DNA of 64,000 nt from contig NZ_JAFVMH010000002.1 of assembly GCF_017377735.1 (NCBI RefSeq), forward strand, positions 372,001-436,000. Direction: 5' to 3'. Source of the DNA: Acetobacter garciniae. Its GTDB lineage: Bacteria > Pseudomonadota > Alphaproteobacteria > Acetobacterales > Acetobacteraceae. This document shows, piece by piece, positions 8,588 through 18,130 of this stretch (its first letter is position 1; the number at the start of each line of letters is the position of its first letter). Both the position numbers and the translations under genes were made by a program. The notes beneath the pieces are model-generated. The model was not told the origin of the DNA. It saw nothing but the letters and a program-made list of their open reading frames with translations, and searched no databases.

Positions 8588-11500
8588 GCGGCGCAGCCTC
8601 ACATCCCAAGGCGGGCGCCCAGCCCATGCGCGTGGCCAATGGTAACGCGGTGGATACCAGCCGCACGCTGCACTTTACCTTCGATGGCCGCAGGCTGAGC
8701 GGGCATCCGGGCGATACATTGGCTTCGGCCCTGCTGGCGCATGGTATTCACCTGGCCGGACGGTCGTTCAAATACCATCGCCCGCGCGGTATTCTCTCGG
8801 CCGGGCCGGAGGAACCAAACGCCCTGGTGGAACTGCGCGATGGGGCCCGGCGCGAACCCAATACACGCGCCACGGTGGCCGAACTGTTCGACGGGCTGGT
8901 GGCGCGTAGCCAGAACCGCTGGCCCAGCCTGGCGTTCGACGCGCTTGGCATGAACGGCCTGCTGTCTTCCGTGCTGGGGGCGGGGTTCTACTACAAGACC
9001 TTCATGTGGCCTGCCTCCTTCTGGGAAAAAGTGTACGAACCCGCCATTCGCCGCGCGGCAGGGCTGGGCCGTGCGGCGGATGAGGCCGATCCAGACCATT
9101 ACGAAAAAGCCACGACATTTTGCGATGTGCTGGTAGTGGGCAGCGGCCCGGCCGGGCTGGCGGCAGCGCTGGCGGCGGGGCGTGCGGGGGCACGGGTCAT
9201 CCTGTGCGAGGAAGACAGCCTGCCGGGCGGTCGCCTGCGTGCCGAACACATGACGCTGGACGGTGCCCCGGCGGCCGACTGGGTGGCCAAGGCCTGTCAG
9301 GCGCTGGCTGCCATGCCCGAGGTCACGGTGATGACGCGGGCCTGCGTATTCGGCACCTATGACGGCGGCACCTATGGCGTGCTCGAACGTGTGGCCGACC
9401 ACAAGCCCGTTCCCGCCGAAGGCGAGGCGCGTCAACGGCTGTGGCGCATTGTGGCGCGCCGCTGCGTGGTGGCCACGGGGGCCATCGAACGGCCTGTGGT
9501 GTTCCCCAATAATGACCGGCCGGGCGTGATGCTGGCCGGGGCGGTACGTACTTATGTGAACCGTTTTGGCGTGGCACCGGGTCGTCGGGCCGTGGTCTAT
9601 ACCTGCAATGATGACGGGCTGCGCACGGCACGGGACCTGGCCCGCGTGGGGGTGAAGGTCGCAGCCATCGTCGACTCCCGGCCCGAAGGCACGGGGGCCG
9701 GGGCCCAGGTTGCGCGCGATTGTGGCGCGCCGTTCTTTGCCGGGGCATCCCTTGCCGATGTGTATGGCAGCAAGGGTGTGAAATCGGTGCTGGTGCGCGA
9801 TCATGCGGGGCAGGCGCATAATATTGCATGCGATCTGGTGGCCATGTCGGGCGGCTGGTCGCCCAATATCGCGCTTACCACGCATCAGGGCGCGCGGCCC
9901 GACTACCGGGAGGACATATGCGCCTTCGTGCCCAGCGCGCTGCCGCCGGGCATGGTCGTGGTCGGCGCGGCGGCCGGCGTGTTCGACACGGCCGAGGCGT
10001 TGGGCCAGGGTGCGCAGGCCGGGCAGGCGGCTGCAGCCCTATGCGGGTTCGAGACCGCGTTGCCCGACCTGCCCCGGGCCGAACCCGCCTCTTACGGGAT
10101 TCAGGCCCTGTTCCATGCGCTCAAGGGTGTGGCCGCGGCCAAGAAGGGCAAGGCGTTCGTCGATTTCCAGAACGATGTGACCGCCAGGGATATCGGCCTT
10201 GCCGCGCACGAAGGCTTTGTCTCGGTCGAGCATCTCAAGCGCTACACCACGCTTGGCATGGCGACAGATCAGGGCAAGACCTCCAACGTGAACGCCCTGG
10301 CCCTGCTGGCGGAAGTGAGTGAGCGCAGCATTGCGCAGACCGGCACGACACTGATCCGCCCGCCCACGCAGCCCGTGGCCATTGGCGCGCTGGCCGGTGC
10401 GCATCGCGGCCCCCATTTCAAGCCCGAACGGCTGCCCCCCACGCATCAATGGGCGATGGCGCAGGGGGCGGTGTTCACGGCGAACGGGTTGTGGCAGCGC
10501 GCGCAATGGTACCCCCGCGCGGGTGAGCAGACCTGGCAGGAAACAGTCAATCGCGAGGTGCGCACAGTGCGCGAGGCCGTGGGCTTTTGCGACGTGACCA
10601 CCCTGGGCAAGATCGACATCCAGGGCCCGGACGCCGCGGAATTTCTCGAACGCGTTTATGTCAACGCCTGGAAGAAACTGCCCGTGGGCCGCGCCCGCTA
10701 CGGGTTGATGCTGCGTGAAGACGGTTTCGCCTATGATGACGGCACCACCGCGCGGCTGGGCGAGAACCATTACGTCATGACCACCACCACGGCCAATGCG
10801 GGCGGGGTCATGGCGCATCTGGAATTCTGCCACCAGTGGCTCTGGCCCGAAATGGACGTGCAGTTCATTTCCGTCACCGATGAATGGGCGCAGATCGCCG
10901 TGGCCGGCCCGAAATCGCGCGATGTGCTGCGCCAGATCGTGGACCCCGAATACGACCTGTCGAACGAGGCATTCGGCTACATGGCGGCGCGGTCCGTCAC
11001 GGTGTGCGGCGGGCAGGAGGCGCGGCTGTTCCGGCTCTCGTTCTCCGGCGAACTGGCGTATGAACTGGCCGTGCCTGCGCGGTACGGCGCGGCATTGGCC
11101 GAGCGGCTGATGCAGATGGGCGCACCCTACGGCATCGCCCCGTACGGGACCGAGGCGCTGGGTGTGCTGCGCATTGAAAAAGGCCACCCCGCCGGGCCGG
11201 AACTCAACGGCCAGACCACGGCTCACGACCTGGGCATGGGGCGGATGCTGTCCACCAGAAAGGACTTTATCGGCCGTGTCATGGCGCAGCGTCCGGCGCT
11301 GACGGACCCGGCGCGGCCCACGCTGGTGGGGCTGCAACCCCTGTGCGCGACCGACACGCTGGCCGCAGGGGCCCATCTGCTGCCCCAGGGCGCGCTGGCG
11401 ACTGCCGCAGCCGACCAGGGATGGATTTCCTCCGCCGCGTGGTCGCCCACCGTCGGGTCGTGGATCGCCCTTGGCTTCCTGGCCAATGGCGCCACCCGGC

Positions 11501-11607
11501 TGGGCGAGGTGGTGGCCGTGCATAATCCGCTTGCGGGTACGGTTGTGAATGCGCGTGTCGTATCCCCTGTTTTTGTCGATCCCGAGGGAGAGCGTCTGCA
11601 TGGCTGA
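8584..11607 (+). CDS. soxA: Sarcosine oxidase alpha subunit
   Basis: Large (1007-residue) subunit. The N-terminal ferredoxin-like domain contains the family segment GRSFKYHRPRG (about 58-68). A central NAD-binding Rossmann domain follows, with DVLVVGSGPAGLAAALAAG starting near residue 181. The C-terminal third (about 610-1000) is related to the glycine-cleavage T-protein and binds tetrahydrofolate, where the methylene group is captured as 5,10-methylene-THF. Length and domain order are normal. The start overlaps soxD by 4 bases and the end overlaps soxG by 8. Confidence 0.93.
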   Translation: MSGAASHPKAGAQPMRVANGNAVDTSRTLHFTFDGRRLSGHPGDTLASALLAHGIHLAGRSFKYHRPRGILSAGPEEPNALVELRDGARREPNTRATVAELFDGLVARSQNRWPSLAFDALGMNGLLSSVLGAGFYYKTFMWPASFWEKVYEPAIRRAAGLGRAADEADPDHYEKATTFCDVLVVGSGPAGLAAALAAGRAGARVILCEEDSLPGGRLRAEHMTLDGAPAADWVAKACQALAAMPEVTVMTRACVFGTYDGGTYGVLERVADHKPVPAEGEARQRLWRIVARRCVVATGAIERPVVFPNNDRPGVMLAGAVRTYVNRFGVAPGRRAVVYTCNDDGLRTARDLARVGVKVAAIVDSRPEGTGAGAQVARDCGAPFFAGASLADVYGSKGVKSVLVRDHAGQAHNIACDLVAMSGGWSPNIALTTHQGARPDYREDICAFVPSALPPGMVVVGAAAGVFDTAEALGQGAQAGQAAAALCGFETALPDLPRAEPASYGIQALFHALKGVAAAKKGKAFVDFQNDVTARDIGLAAHEGFVSVEHLKRYTTLGMATDQGKTSNVNALALLAEVSERSIAQTGTTLIRPPTQPVAIGALAGAHRGPHFKPERLPPTHQWAMAQGAVFTANGLWQRAQWYPRAGEQTWQETVNREVRTVREAVGFCDVTTLGKIDIQGPDAAEFLERVYVNAWKKLPVGRARYGLMLREDGFAYDDGTTARLGENHYVMTTTTANAGGVMAHLEFCHQWLWPEMDVQFISVTDEWAQIAVAGPKSRDVLRQIVDPEYDLSNEAFGYMAARSVTVCGGQEARLFRLSFSGELAYELAVPARYGAALAERLMQMGAPYGIAPYGTEALGVLRIEKGHPAGPELNGQTTAHDLGMGRMLSTRKDFIGRVMAQRPALTDPARPTLVGLQPLCATDTLAAGAHLLPQGALATAAADQGWISSAAWSPTVGSWIALGFLANGATRLGEVVAVHNPLAGTVVNARVVSPVFVDPEGERLHG

Positions 11608-12208
11608 CAAGCTTCATGCCACGGCACCCATTGGCGCCGAGGCTATCAGTGCCAACGGGCTGCGGCTTGCCCTGGCCCCCCTGGCCGAGGCCGCAAGCCT
11701 TGGCGCGTTCGCGGGTTCCGGCCGGGCCGAACTGCTGGCATGCGTGCGTGCCGAATTCGGGGTGGACCTGCCCCAGACCCCAAAGGCCGTGACGACGGCA
11801 GACGGGCTTGTCACCTTCCTGTGGTGCGGGCCGTCGCAATGGCTTGCACTGGCTCCGGCGGAGGCGTCCGGGCCATCCGGGGCAAGTTCGGGCGGGCAGG
11901 GGCTTATGGCGCGGCTGCGGGCGTCATGCGGGGCGGTCTGTGCGCTAAGCGCGCAGGGCGACAGCCGGACCGCCCTGCGCCTGTCGGGGCCGGGCACGCG
12001 GGCCGTCCTGTCCCGTCTTGTGCCGGTGGACCTGCATCCGCGCGCCTTCAGGGCGGGCGATGTCGCATTGACGCTGGCCGGGCATATCCCCGTTATCGTG
12101 CGGCATCTGGACGATCAGCCCGAAGCCTGCGAACTGCTGGTGTTTCGCAGCTTTGCCGCGAGCCTGTTCCATGATCTGCATGTCGCCATGACTGGCCATA
12201 CATCTTAA
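11600..12208 (+). CDS. soxG: Sarcosine oxidase gamma subunit
   Basis: A 202-residue gamma subunit of the SoxG family, itself distantly related to the T-protein fold (conserved [12 protein letters not shown], then [16 protein letters not shown] and the closing [10 protein letters not shown]). ATG 11600 overlaps the soxA stop by 8 bases. A 51-base upstream extension of the open frame exists but lies wholly inside soxA. It completes the four-subunit enzyme in the standard B-D-A-G order. Confidence 0.9.
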   Translation: MADKLHATAPIGAEAISANGLRLALAPLAEAASLGAFAGSGRAELLACVRAEFGVDLPQTPKAVTTADGLVTFLWCGPSQWLALAPAEASGPSGASSGGQGLMARLRASCGAVCALSAQGDSRTALRLSGPGTRAVLSRLVPVDLHPRAFRAGDVALTLAGHIPVIVRHLDDQPEACELLVFRSFAASLFHDLHVAMTGHTS

Positions 12209-12225
12209 AAATCGGATTTCATCGC

Positions 12226-13104
12226 ATGACGACACTCTCCCCTACCGCAAAGGGCTATATTCTTACACTGAGCTGCCCCAACCGCCCCGGTATCGTGGCA
12301 GCACTCAGCCAGCCGCTGTACAATGCCGGTGCGAACATTACCGAAGCCCAGCAATATGACGACATGGGAAGCGGCAGCTTTTTCATGCGCATCATGTTCG
12401 ATATCGTCAAAGGTCAGACGAGCGAGGCCGACATACGCGCGCTGGTGGACAAGGTGGCGGCGGATTTCAGCATGGAGTACCGGCTGAACTGCCAGTCCTA
12501 CCGGCCCAAGGTCATTATCATGGTCTCCAAGTTCGACCATTGCCTGATGGACCTGCTGTACCGCTGGCGGATCGGCGAACTGCCCATAGACCCGGTCGGC
12601 ATTATCGCGAACCATCCTCTTGAAACCTACAAGGATATCGACTTCTACGGCATTCCCTTCTATTACCTGCCCATCACCAGGGAAACCAAGGCCCAGCAGG
12701 AAGCGCGTATTCTCGAAGTGGTACAGGCCAGCAAGGCGGACCTGGTGGTGCTGGCGCGCTACATGCAGATCCTCTCCAACGACATGGCGGCGGCGCTTTC
12801 GGGGCGGTGCATCAACATCCACCACTCCTTCCTGCCCGGCTTCAAGGGCGCGCGGCCCTACCACCAGGCTTATGACCGGGGCGTGAAACTGATCGGTGCC
12901 ACGGCCCATTATGTCACCCGCGACCTGGATGAAGGCCCGATCATCGAGCAGGATGTGGAGCGGATTTCCCATGCCGACAGCCCCGAAGACCTGATCCGCA
13001 AGGGGCGTGACATCGAACGCCGCGTGCTGTCCCGGGCCGTGCGCTACCATGTTGAAATGCGCACGATCCTCAACGGCAGCAAGACCATCGTTTTCGTCTC
13101 CTGA
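12226..13104 (+). CDS. purU: Formyltetrahydrofolate deformylase
   Basis: Hydrolyses 10-formyl-THF to formate and THF. The 292-residue protein has an N-terminal ACT domain ([18 protein letters not shown], about 14-31) and a formyltransferase-fold catalytic domain with [19 protein letters not shown] (about 199-217) and the later THYVT-like [16 protein letters not shown] stretch containing the catalytic Asp. It starts 17 bases after soxG. In this setting it returns THF to sarcosine oxidase and vents one-carbon units as formate. Confidence 0.95.
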   Translation: MTTLSPTAKGYILTLSCPNRPGIVAALSQPLYNAGANITEAQQYDDMGSGSFFMRIMFDIVKGQTSEADIRALVDKVAADFSMEYRLNCQSYRPKVIIMVSKFDHCLMDLLYRWRIGELPIDPVGIIANHPLETYKDIDFYGIPFYYLPITRETKAQQEARILEVVQASKADLVVLARYMQILSNDMAAALSGRCINIHHSFLPGFKGARPYHQAYDRGVKLIGATAHYVTRDLDEGPIIEQDVERISHADSPEDLIRKGRDIERRVLSRAVRYHVEMRTILNGSKTIVFVS

Positions 13105-13123
13105 GAGCGAAGGATCCTTCTTC

Positions 13124-14032
13124 ATGCTGCCAGATGACAAGTCGGCCGATACCACGCTGCCCCCTACCCGGTTGATAGACGGCAAGGCCTTCGCCCAGCG
13201 CCTGCGCCATGACCTGCGCGAACAGGCACTGGCCCTGCACGCGCAGGCGGGCGTTCTGCCCACCCTGGCGGTGGTCATGGTGGGGGATGATCCGGCCAGC
13301 GGCGTTTACGTGCGCAGCAAGATCCGCGCCACCGAACAGGCCGGCATGCGCTCGGTGTCGCACCACCTGCCGGGCCACACGTCCGAAGCCGAATTGCTGG
13401 GCCTGATCGCGACCTTGAACGCCAATCCCCTGGTGCATGGCATTCTGGTCCAGTTGCCCCTGCCCCCCCAGATCCGGCGTGACGCGGTGCTGGACGGAAT
13501 AGCCCCTGAAAAGGACGTGGATGGTTTTCATGTCGTCAATGCCGGGCGGCTGGCGGTGGGGCGGCGTGACGGGTTCATTCCCTGCACGCCCATGGGTTGC
13601 CTGATGCTGCTCAAATCCGTGCGGCCGGTGCTGGCGGGGTTGCAGGCGGTGGTGATCGGCTGTTCCAATATCGTGGGGCGTCCCATGGCGCGCCTGCTCC
13701 AGCAGGAAGGCTGCACCGTCACCATGACCCACCTGCGCACGCGTGACGTGGCGGCGGAGGCCCGGCGGGCGGATATTATCGTGGTGGCGGCAGGCCGGGC
13801 GGGGCTGGTGCGGGGCGACTGGGTCAAGCCCGGTGCGATCGTGATCGATGTCGGCATCAACCGCGTGGAAACACCCGATGGCGCGCGTATCGTAGGAGAT
13901 GTCGCGTTTGACGAGGCCTGTCCCCACGCGGGGGCCATCACCCCCGTGCCCGGCGGGGTCGGCCCCATGACAATCGCCTGCCTGCTGCAAAATACGCTGC
14001 AAGCCGCGCGGAATACCGTCTCCGCCCCGTAG
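13124..14032 (+). CDS. folD: Bifunctional methylene-THF dehydrogenase / methenyl-THF cyclohydrolase
   Basis: Converts the 5,10-methylene-THF made by sarcosine oxidase to 10-formyl-THF, the PurU substrate. The 302-residue product has the [14 protein letters not shown] segment with the catalytic Tyr-x-x-x-Lys, the QLPLPPQ motif, PCTPMGCL, the nucleotide-binding [17 protein letters not shown] and the C-terminal [21 protein letters not shown] 13124 is chosen because the longer frame runs back inside purU. It is the last gene of the operon and was probably recruited for methyl-group oxidation. Confidence 0.95.
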   Translation: MLPDDKSADTTLPPTRLIDGKAFAQRLRHDLREQALALHAQAGVLPTLAVVMVGDDPASGVYVRSKIRATEQAGMRSVSHHLPGHTSEAELLGLIATLNANPLVHGILVQLPLPPQIRRDAVLDGIAPEKDVDGFHVVNAGRLAVGRRDGFIPCTPMGCLMLLKSVRPVLAGLQAVVIGCSNIVGRPMARLLQQEGCTVTMTHLRTRDVAAEARRADIIVVAAGRAGLVRGDWVKPGAIVIDVGINRVETPDGARIVGDVAFDEACPHAGAITPVPGGVGPMTIACLLQNTLQAARNTVSAP

Positions 14033-14234
14033 GGTGTCCATCCGCCATCGGCCCATGTCTTGTCCCCCGGGGCGGTGTTTGTCTTCCACTTTGCACAAAC
14101 CAACGTACCATCGGCGGGGTGAGCCGCGTTCCGCAAGCGGGTAGGCATCATGCACGGACTGGGGGCGTATCTCTTGCGTTTCGCGAATCTGATTGTCGTG
14201 TATTCTGGCTCCGAAACGAAATGGGAAAAGCTGG

Positions 14235-15590
14235 ATGTCAGGACGAAAGACCACCCTCCTGTTGCCCGTGGCGGCAGTCTTGCCCGCACTGTTCGCCCCG
14301 GCCCCGGCTTTCGCGCAGGCTCCCGCACCCCCGGCCGCCTACGGGCTGGCTGATACCGCCTATATCGCGACATGCTGCCTGTTCGTGATGCTGATGATGC
14401 TGCCGGGCCTGGCGCTGTTTTATGGCGGCATGGCGCGCAGCAAGAACGTGCTGTCGGTGCTGACCCAGGTTTTCGCGGGGTCCTGCCTGGTTATCCTGCT
14501 GTGGACCGTTATCGGCTATTCCCTCACCTTCAGCGTGGGGCCGTACCAGCCGGTCATTGGCGGGCTGCATAAAATCCTGCTCCATGGGGTTACGCCGCAG
14601 GATGCAGTCGGCGTGTTGCCCGAATATCTGTACTATCTCTTCATGGCGCTGTTCGCGGCCATTACCCCGCCCATTATCGTTGGCGCGTTTGCCGAACGCA
14701 TGCGGTTTGCCGCGGTGCTGGTCTTTCTGGGCGTGTGGTTCCTGATCGACTACGTGCCCATGGCCCATATGGCGTGGGGTGGCGGCTGGGTGGCCGACTG
14801 GGGTGCGCAGGACTTCGCGGGTGGGAATGTCGTGCACATGAATGCGGGCGTTGCGGCCCTTGTGGCCTCGATCATGATCGGTCGGCGTCGTGGGCTGGGC
14901 ACCGTCGTCATGGCCCCGCATGACATGACCATGACCTATGCCGGCGGCTGCATGCTGTTTGTCGGGTGGCTGGCCTTTTGCGGCGGCTGCGATTACGCCG
15001 TGAGCGGGCATGCCATCGAACTGGTGGTCAACACCATGCTGGGGGGCGTGGGCGGTGCATTGGGGTGGATGGCCATGGAATGGCTGCATCGCGGGCGGCC
15101 CAGCACGTTCGGCATTGTTTCGGGCGCTGTGGCCGGGCTGGTGGGCATTACCCCGGCCTGCGGTTTTGTCAGCCCCGCAGGCTCCATCGCGGTGGGTGTT
15201 CTGACAAGCGGGGCCTGTATCTGGGCTGTGGATACGCTCAAGCTCAAATTCGGCTATGACGACGCGTTCGACGTTTTCGGCATTCATGGCGTGGGGGCCA
15301 TCGCAGGGGGGCTCCTGACGACCGTGTTCGCCTGGCCGGTGCTTGGGGGCGTGGGGTACGAACATGGCCGCACCCTGGTTTCGCAGATGGGCGTTCAGGT
15401 TTTCATCATGGGCTTCAGCATCGCGGTCTCGGCCGTTACCACCGTGATCGCCATGAAGGCCGCGGCCCTGACAGGGGGGCTGCGCGTGCCCGAGGATGTG
15501 GAGGAAACGGGCCTGGACCTGCCTTGCCACGGCGAAATGGCTTACCGCCTGAACGCCTTTGGCGGGGAAGACGAAACCCTGTTCGGCTGA
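14235..15590 (+). CDS. amt: Ammonium transporter
   Basis: A 451-residue Amt/MEP/Rh-family channel. A cleavable signal peptide (to about FAPAPAFAQA, residue 28) is followed by eleven predicted membrane spans. Family motifs include DTAYIATCCLFVMLMMLPGLALFYGGM, the DFAGGNVVHMNAG segment with the first pore histidine, and DVFGIHGVGAIAGG with the second. ATG 14235 gives the signal peptide directly after a gggaaaagctgg ribosome-binding region. No glnK (PII) gene is next to it, unlike many amt loci. It ends against repeat copy B and converges on flhA. Confidence 0.93.
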   Translation: MSGRKTTLLLPVAAVLPALFAPAPAFAQAPAPPAAYGLADTAYIATCCLFVMLMMLPGLALFYGGMARSKNVLSVLTQVFAGSCLVILLWTVIGYSLTFSVGPYQPVIGGLHKILLHGVTPQDAVGVLPEYLYYLFMALFAAITPPIIVGAFAERMRFAAVLVFLGVWFLIDYVPMAHMAWGGGWVADWGAQDFAGGNVVHMNAGVAALVASIMIGRRRGLGTVVMAPHDMTMTYAGGCMLFVGWLAFCGGCDYAVSGHAIELVVNTMLGGVGGALGWMAMEWLHRGRPSTFGIVSGAVAGLVGITPACGFVSPAGSIAVGVLTSGACIWAVDTLKLKFGYDDAFDVFGIHGVGAIAGGLLTTVFAWPVLGGVGYEHGRTLVSQMGVQVFIMGFSIAVSAVTTVIAMKAAALTGGLRVPEDVEETGLDLPCHGEMAYRLNAFGGEDETLFG

Positions 15591-15596
15591 CGTTCC

Positions 15597-15630
15597 TTGA
15601 AGCTTTGAAAAAGCTTCACCAAAAACTTTT
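15597..15630 (-). repeat. Dispersed repeat, copy B (half copy, one hairpin)
   Basis: It contains only the ttgaagcttt...aaaaagcttcaccaaaaactttt half, a hairpin with T-runs on both strands. It lies between the 3' ends of amt and flhA (convergent) and is likely a two-way terminator. Confidence 0.7.
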
Positions 15631-15662
15631 ATTCCCTGAGCGGATATTGCGCGGGCAAGCGT

Positions 15663-17858
15663 TTAGGTAATGGTGGCGACCGTCTTGATCCGCGCGCGCG
15701 GATAGATCTCGGACTGGGCAAGCACGGATACGGCCGGGCGCACCCGTTCCACGATGGCGTACATGGAATCCCGCACCGGGGTGGAAACGACAACGACCGG
15801 CGTTTCCCCATTGGTGGAAACGGTATTGAACACGTCGCGCAGTTTCACCACAAACTGGTTCAGCATCGAGGGCGGCATGGCCAGGCGCCGTTCCTCTGCC
15901 GGCCCAGTCATATGCGAGATGAATTCCGATTCCCATTCCGCCGAAAGCGTAATCATGGGGATATAGCCCGCCGGGCCCACCAGCGCGTTGCAGATCTGGC
16001 GCGACAGGCGCACGCGCACATGGCCTGTCAGGGCGGGCACGCCGCGCAGCCCCAGGCCCGCGCCTTCCTGGATGCTTTCCAGAATGGTCGGCAGGTCGCG
16101 GATGGAAACCCGTTCGGCCAGCAGCGATTGCAGGATGCGCTGCACGGTGCTGAGCGTGACCTGCGAGGGGATCAGGTCGTTGACCAGTTTCTGCTGGTCG
16201 CGTGGCAGGTCGTCCAGCAGGGACTGGGTGGCCACATAGGTCAGCAGGTCGGGCAGGTTCTGGCGCACCAGTTCGCTCAGATGCGTGACAATGACACTGG
16301 CCGGGTCCACCACCGTGCATTTGAGGGCGATCGCCTTGGCCTTGAGCGAGGGGTCGATCCACACCGCAGGCAGGCCGAAGGCCGGTTCCGTGGTCTTGTC
16401 GCCCGGCAGGGGCGGGCCCATGCCGGCGGGGCTCATGGCCATCAGCCGTCCGGGCTTGACCTCGCCCGAGCCGATCTCGATTTCCTTGAGCTTGATGACA
16501 TATTTGTCCGAAGGCAGGAGAATATTGTCCTGAATGCGCACCGGCGGGGTCACGAACCCCATTTCGGTGGCGACACTTCGCCGCAGCGCCTTGATCTGCT
16601 CGGTCAGTTGCGAATTCTCGCCACTGGTCAGGGGTAGCAGGCCAAAGCCCAGTTCCAGCCGCAGCAGGTCCAGCTTGAGCACATCGGCAATGGAAGGGGC
16701 GGCAGGCTGCGCGCTGACTGCCGTGACATCGCCATCCGCATCCTGGGTGGGGCTCTTGTGGCGCATCCACGCGCCAAAGCCTGCGGCCCCCGCGATCATC
16801 AGGAAGGGCATGGCGGGCAGGCCGGGCATAAGCGCGAAAAGGGCTGAAAGCGTTGCCGCCAGGGCCAGCGGCTTGGGGTTGCCACCCAACTGGCGCACCA
16901 GGGTTACGTCGGCCGAGCCGTCGGTGCCGCCCTTCGTCACCACGATACCCGCGGCGGTCGAGACCAGAAGTGCAGGGATTTGTGAGACCAGCCCGTCACC
17001 CACCGTCAGGGTGGTGAAGGTGTTGGCGGCTTCGCTGACCGGCATGCCGTGGCGCAGGACGCCGATGGCAAGGCCGCCCACGATATTGATGGCGGTGATG
17101 ATGATACTGGCTATGGCATCGCCGCGCACGAACTTGGCCGCACCGTCCATGGCGCCGTAGAAGGTGCTTTCGTCCTCCAGGTCCTTGCGCTTCTGGCGGG
17201 CCGCGCGGTCGTTGATCGCCCCGGTCGAGAGATCGGAATCGATCGCCATCTGCTTGCCGGGCATGGAATCCAGGAAGAAGCGCGCCGCCACTTCGGCAAT
17301 ACGGCCCGACCCCTTGGTGATGACCATGAAGTTCACCACCAGCAGGATGCAGAACACGATCCCGCCGATCACGACATCGCCCCCCATCAGGAACCCGCCA
17401 AAGGCGGCCACGACATGACCGGCGGCGTAGGTCCCTTCGCTGCCATGGCTGAGAATGAGCCGTGTCGTCGCGATTTCGAGCGAGAGCCGCAACAGCGTGG
17501 TCAGCAGCAGCAGGGTGGGGAAGGAGGTAAAGTCGAGCGGGCGTTCGAGGAAAAGGGCCACCATCAGCACCAGCACGGAGGAGGTGATGGAAAGCGAAAG
17601 CCCCAGGTCCAGGATAAAGGTGGGCAGCGGAACGATCAGGATGGACAGCAGCAGCAGCACGCCAAGGGCCAGGCCCACGTCCGTTCCGGGAATGATGCTG
17701 CGCCATGAAAGGCTTTTCCACCCGCCTGCGCGCAGGGCCTCCGCCGAATGCGTAAGCGCCTGCGATGCGGATGAAAGCTTGCCTCGGGCCATTGCCGTGG
17801 TTTCAGCAAGCTTGCCGCCGCCCGACTTCTTGCCTGGTGTGCCTTCGGCAGTATCCAA
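15663..17858 (-). CDS. flhA: Flagellar export apparatus protein FlhA
   Basis: Inner-membrane core of the flagellar type III secretion gate. The 731-residue protein has about eight N-terminal spans (starting GLALGVLLLLSILIVPLPTF), the conserved RLSLEIATTRLIL and the cytoplasmic loop FFLDSMPGKQMAIDSDL that defines the family, then the large cytoplasmic docking domain. It is some 35 residues longer than typical because of an N-terminal extension rich in Lys, Gly and Ser. It is isolated from flhB and fliR here and lies divergent to a TPR-glycosyltransferase gene. Confidence 0.95.
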   Translation of the reverse strand: MDTAEGTPGKKSGGGKLAETTAMARGKLSSASQALTHSAEALRAGGWKSLSWRSIIPGTDVGLALGVLLLLSILIVPLPTFILDLGLSLSITSSVLVLMVALFLERPLDFTSFPTLLLLTTLLRLSLEIATTRLILSHGSEGTYAAGHVVAAFGGFLMGGDVVIGGIVFCILLVVNFMVITKGSGRIAEVAARFFLDSMPGKQMAIDSDLSTGAINDRAARQKRKDLEDESTFYGAMDGAAKFVRGDAIASIIITAINIVGGLAIGVLRHGMPVSEAANTFTTLTVGDGLVSQIPALLVSTAAGIVVTKGGTDGSADVTLVRQLGGNPKPLALAATLSALFALMPGLPAMPFLMIAGAAGFGAWMRHKSPTQDADGDVTAVSAQPAAPSIADVLKLDLLRLELGFGLLPLTSGENSQLTEQIKALRRSVATEMGFVTPPVRIQDNILLPSDKYVIKLKEIEIGSGEVKPGRLMAMSPAGMGPPLPGDKTTEPAFGLPAVWIDPSLKAKAIALKCTVVDPASVIVTHLSELVRQNLPDLLTYVATQSLLDDLPRDQQKLVNDLIPSQVTLSTVQRILQSLLAERVSIRDLPTILESIQEGAGLGLRGVPALTGHVRVRLSRQICNALVGPAGYIPMITLSAEWESEFISHMTGPAEERRLAMPPSMLNQFVVKLRDVFNTVSTNGETPVVVVSTPVRDSMYAIVERVRPAVSVLAQSEIYPRARIKTVATIT

Positions 17859-18130
17859 GAACCACGCTTCCTTTCAGGTCATGCGTCTTCAGCTACACGG
17901 CCTTCCGGCATGCCGCCCGATCGTGAGAACCCTCTTTCCGACTGGGAAAATACTGGTATCCTAAGTGATGGGCAAGGTAAACAAGGCGGTCCGGCCATAA
18001 ACAGCCATGACCGGCCTGGCTTGCGCACAGGCAGTGTGACATGCGTTCGGGCATGCTTCATGAACAGGCCATACAGGGTCCAGCGGGCGGATGCCCGCAG
18101 GGCGGGCAGCACAAACGCACGGGAAGCGGC

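Noticed and set aside
8599..9885. Long antisense frames over soxA, including 10039-11610
   Set aside because: High-GC shadow frames opposite a well-identified gene; His/Arg/Pro-rich composition.
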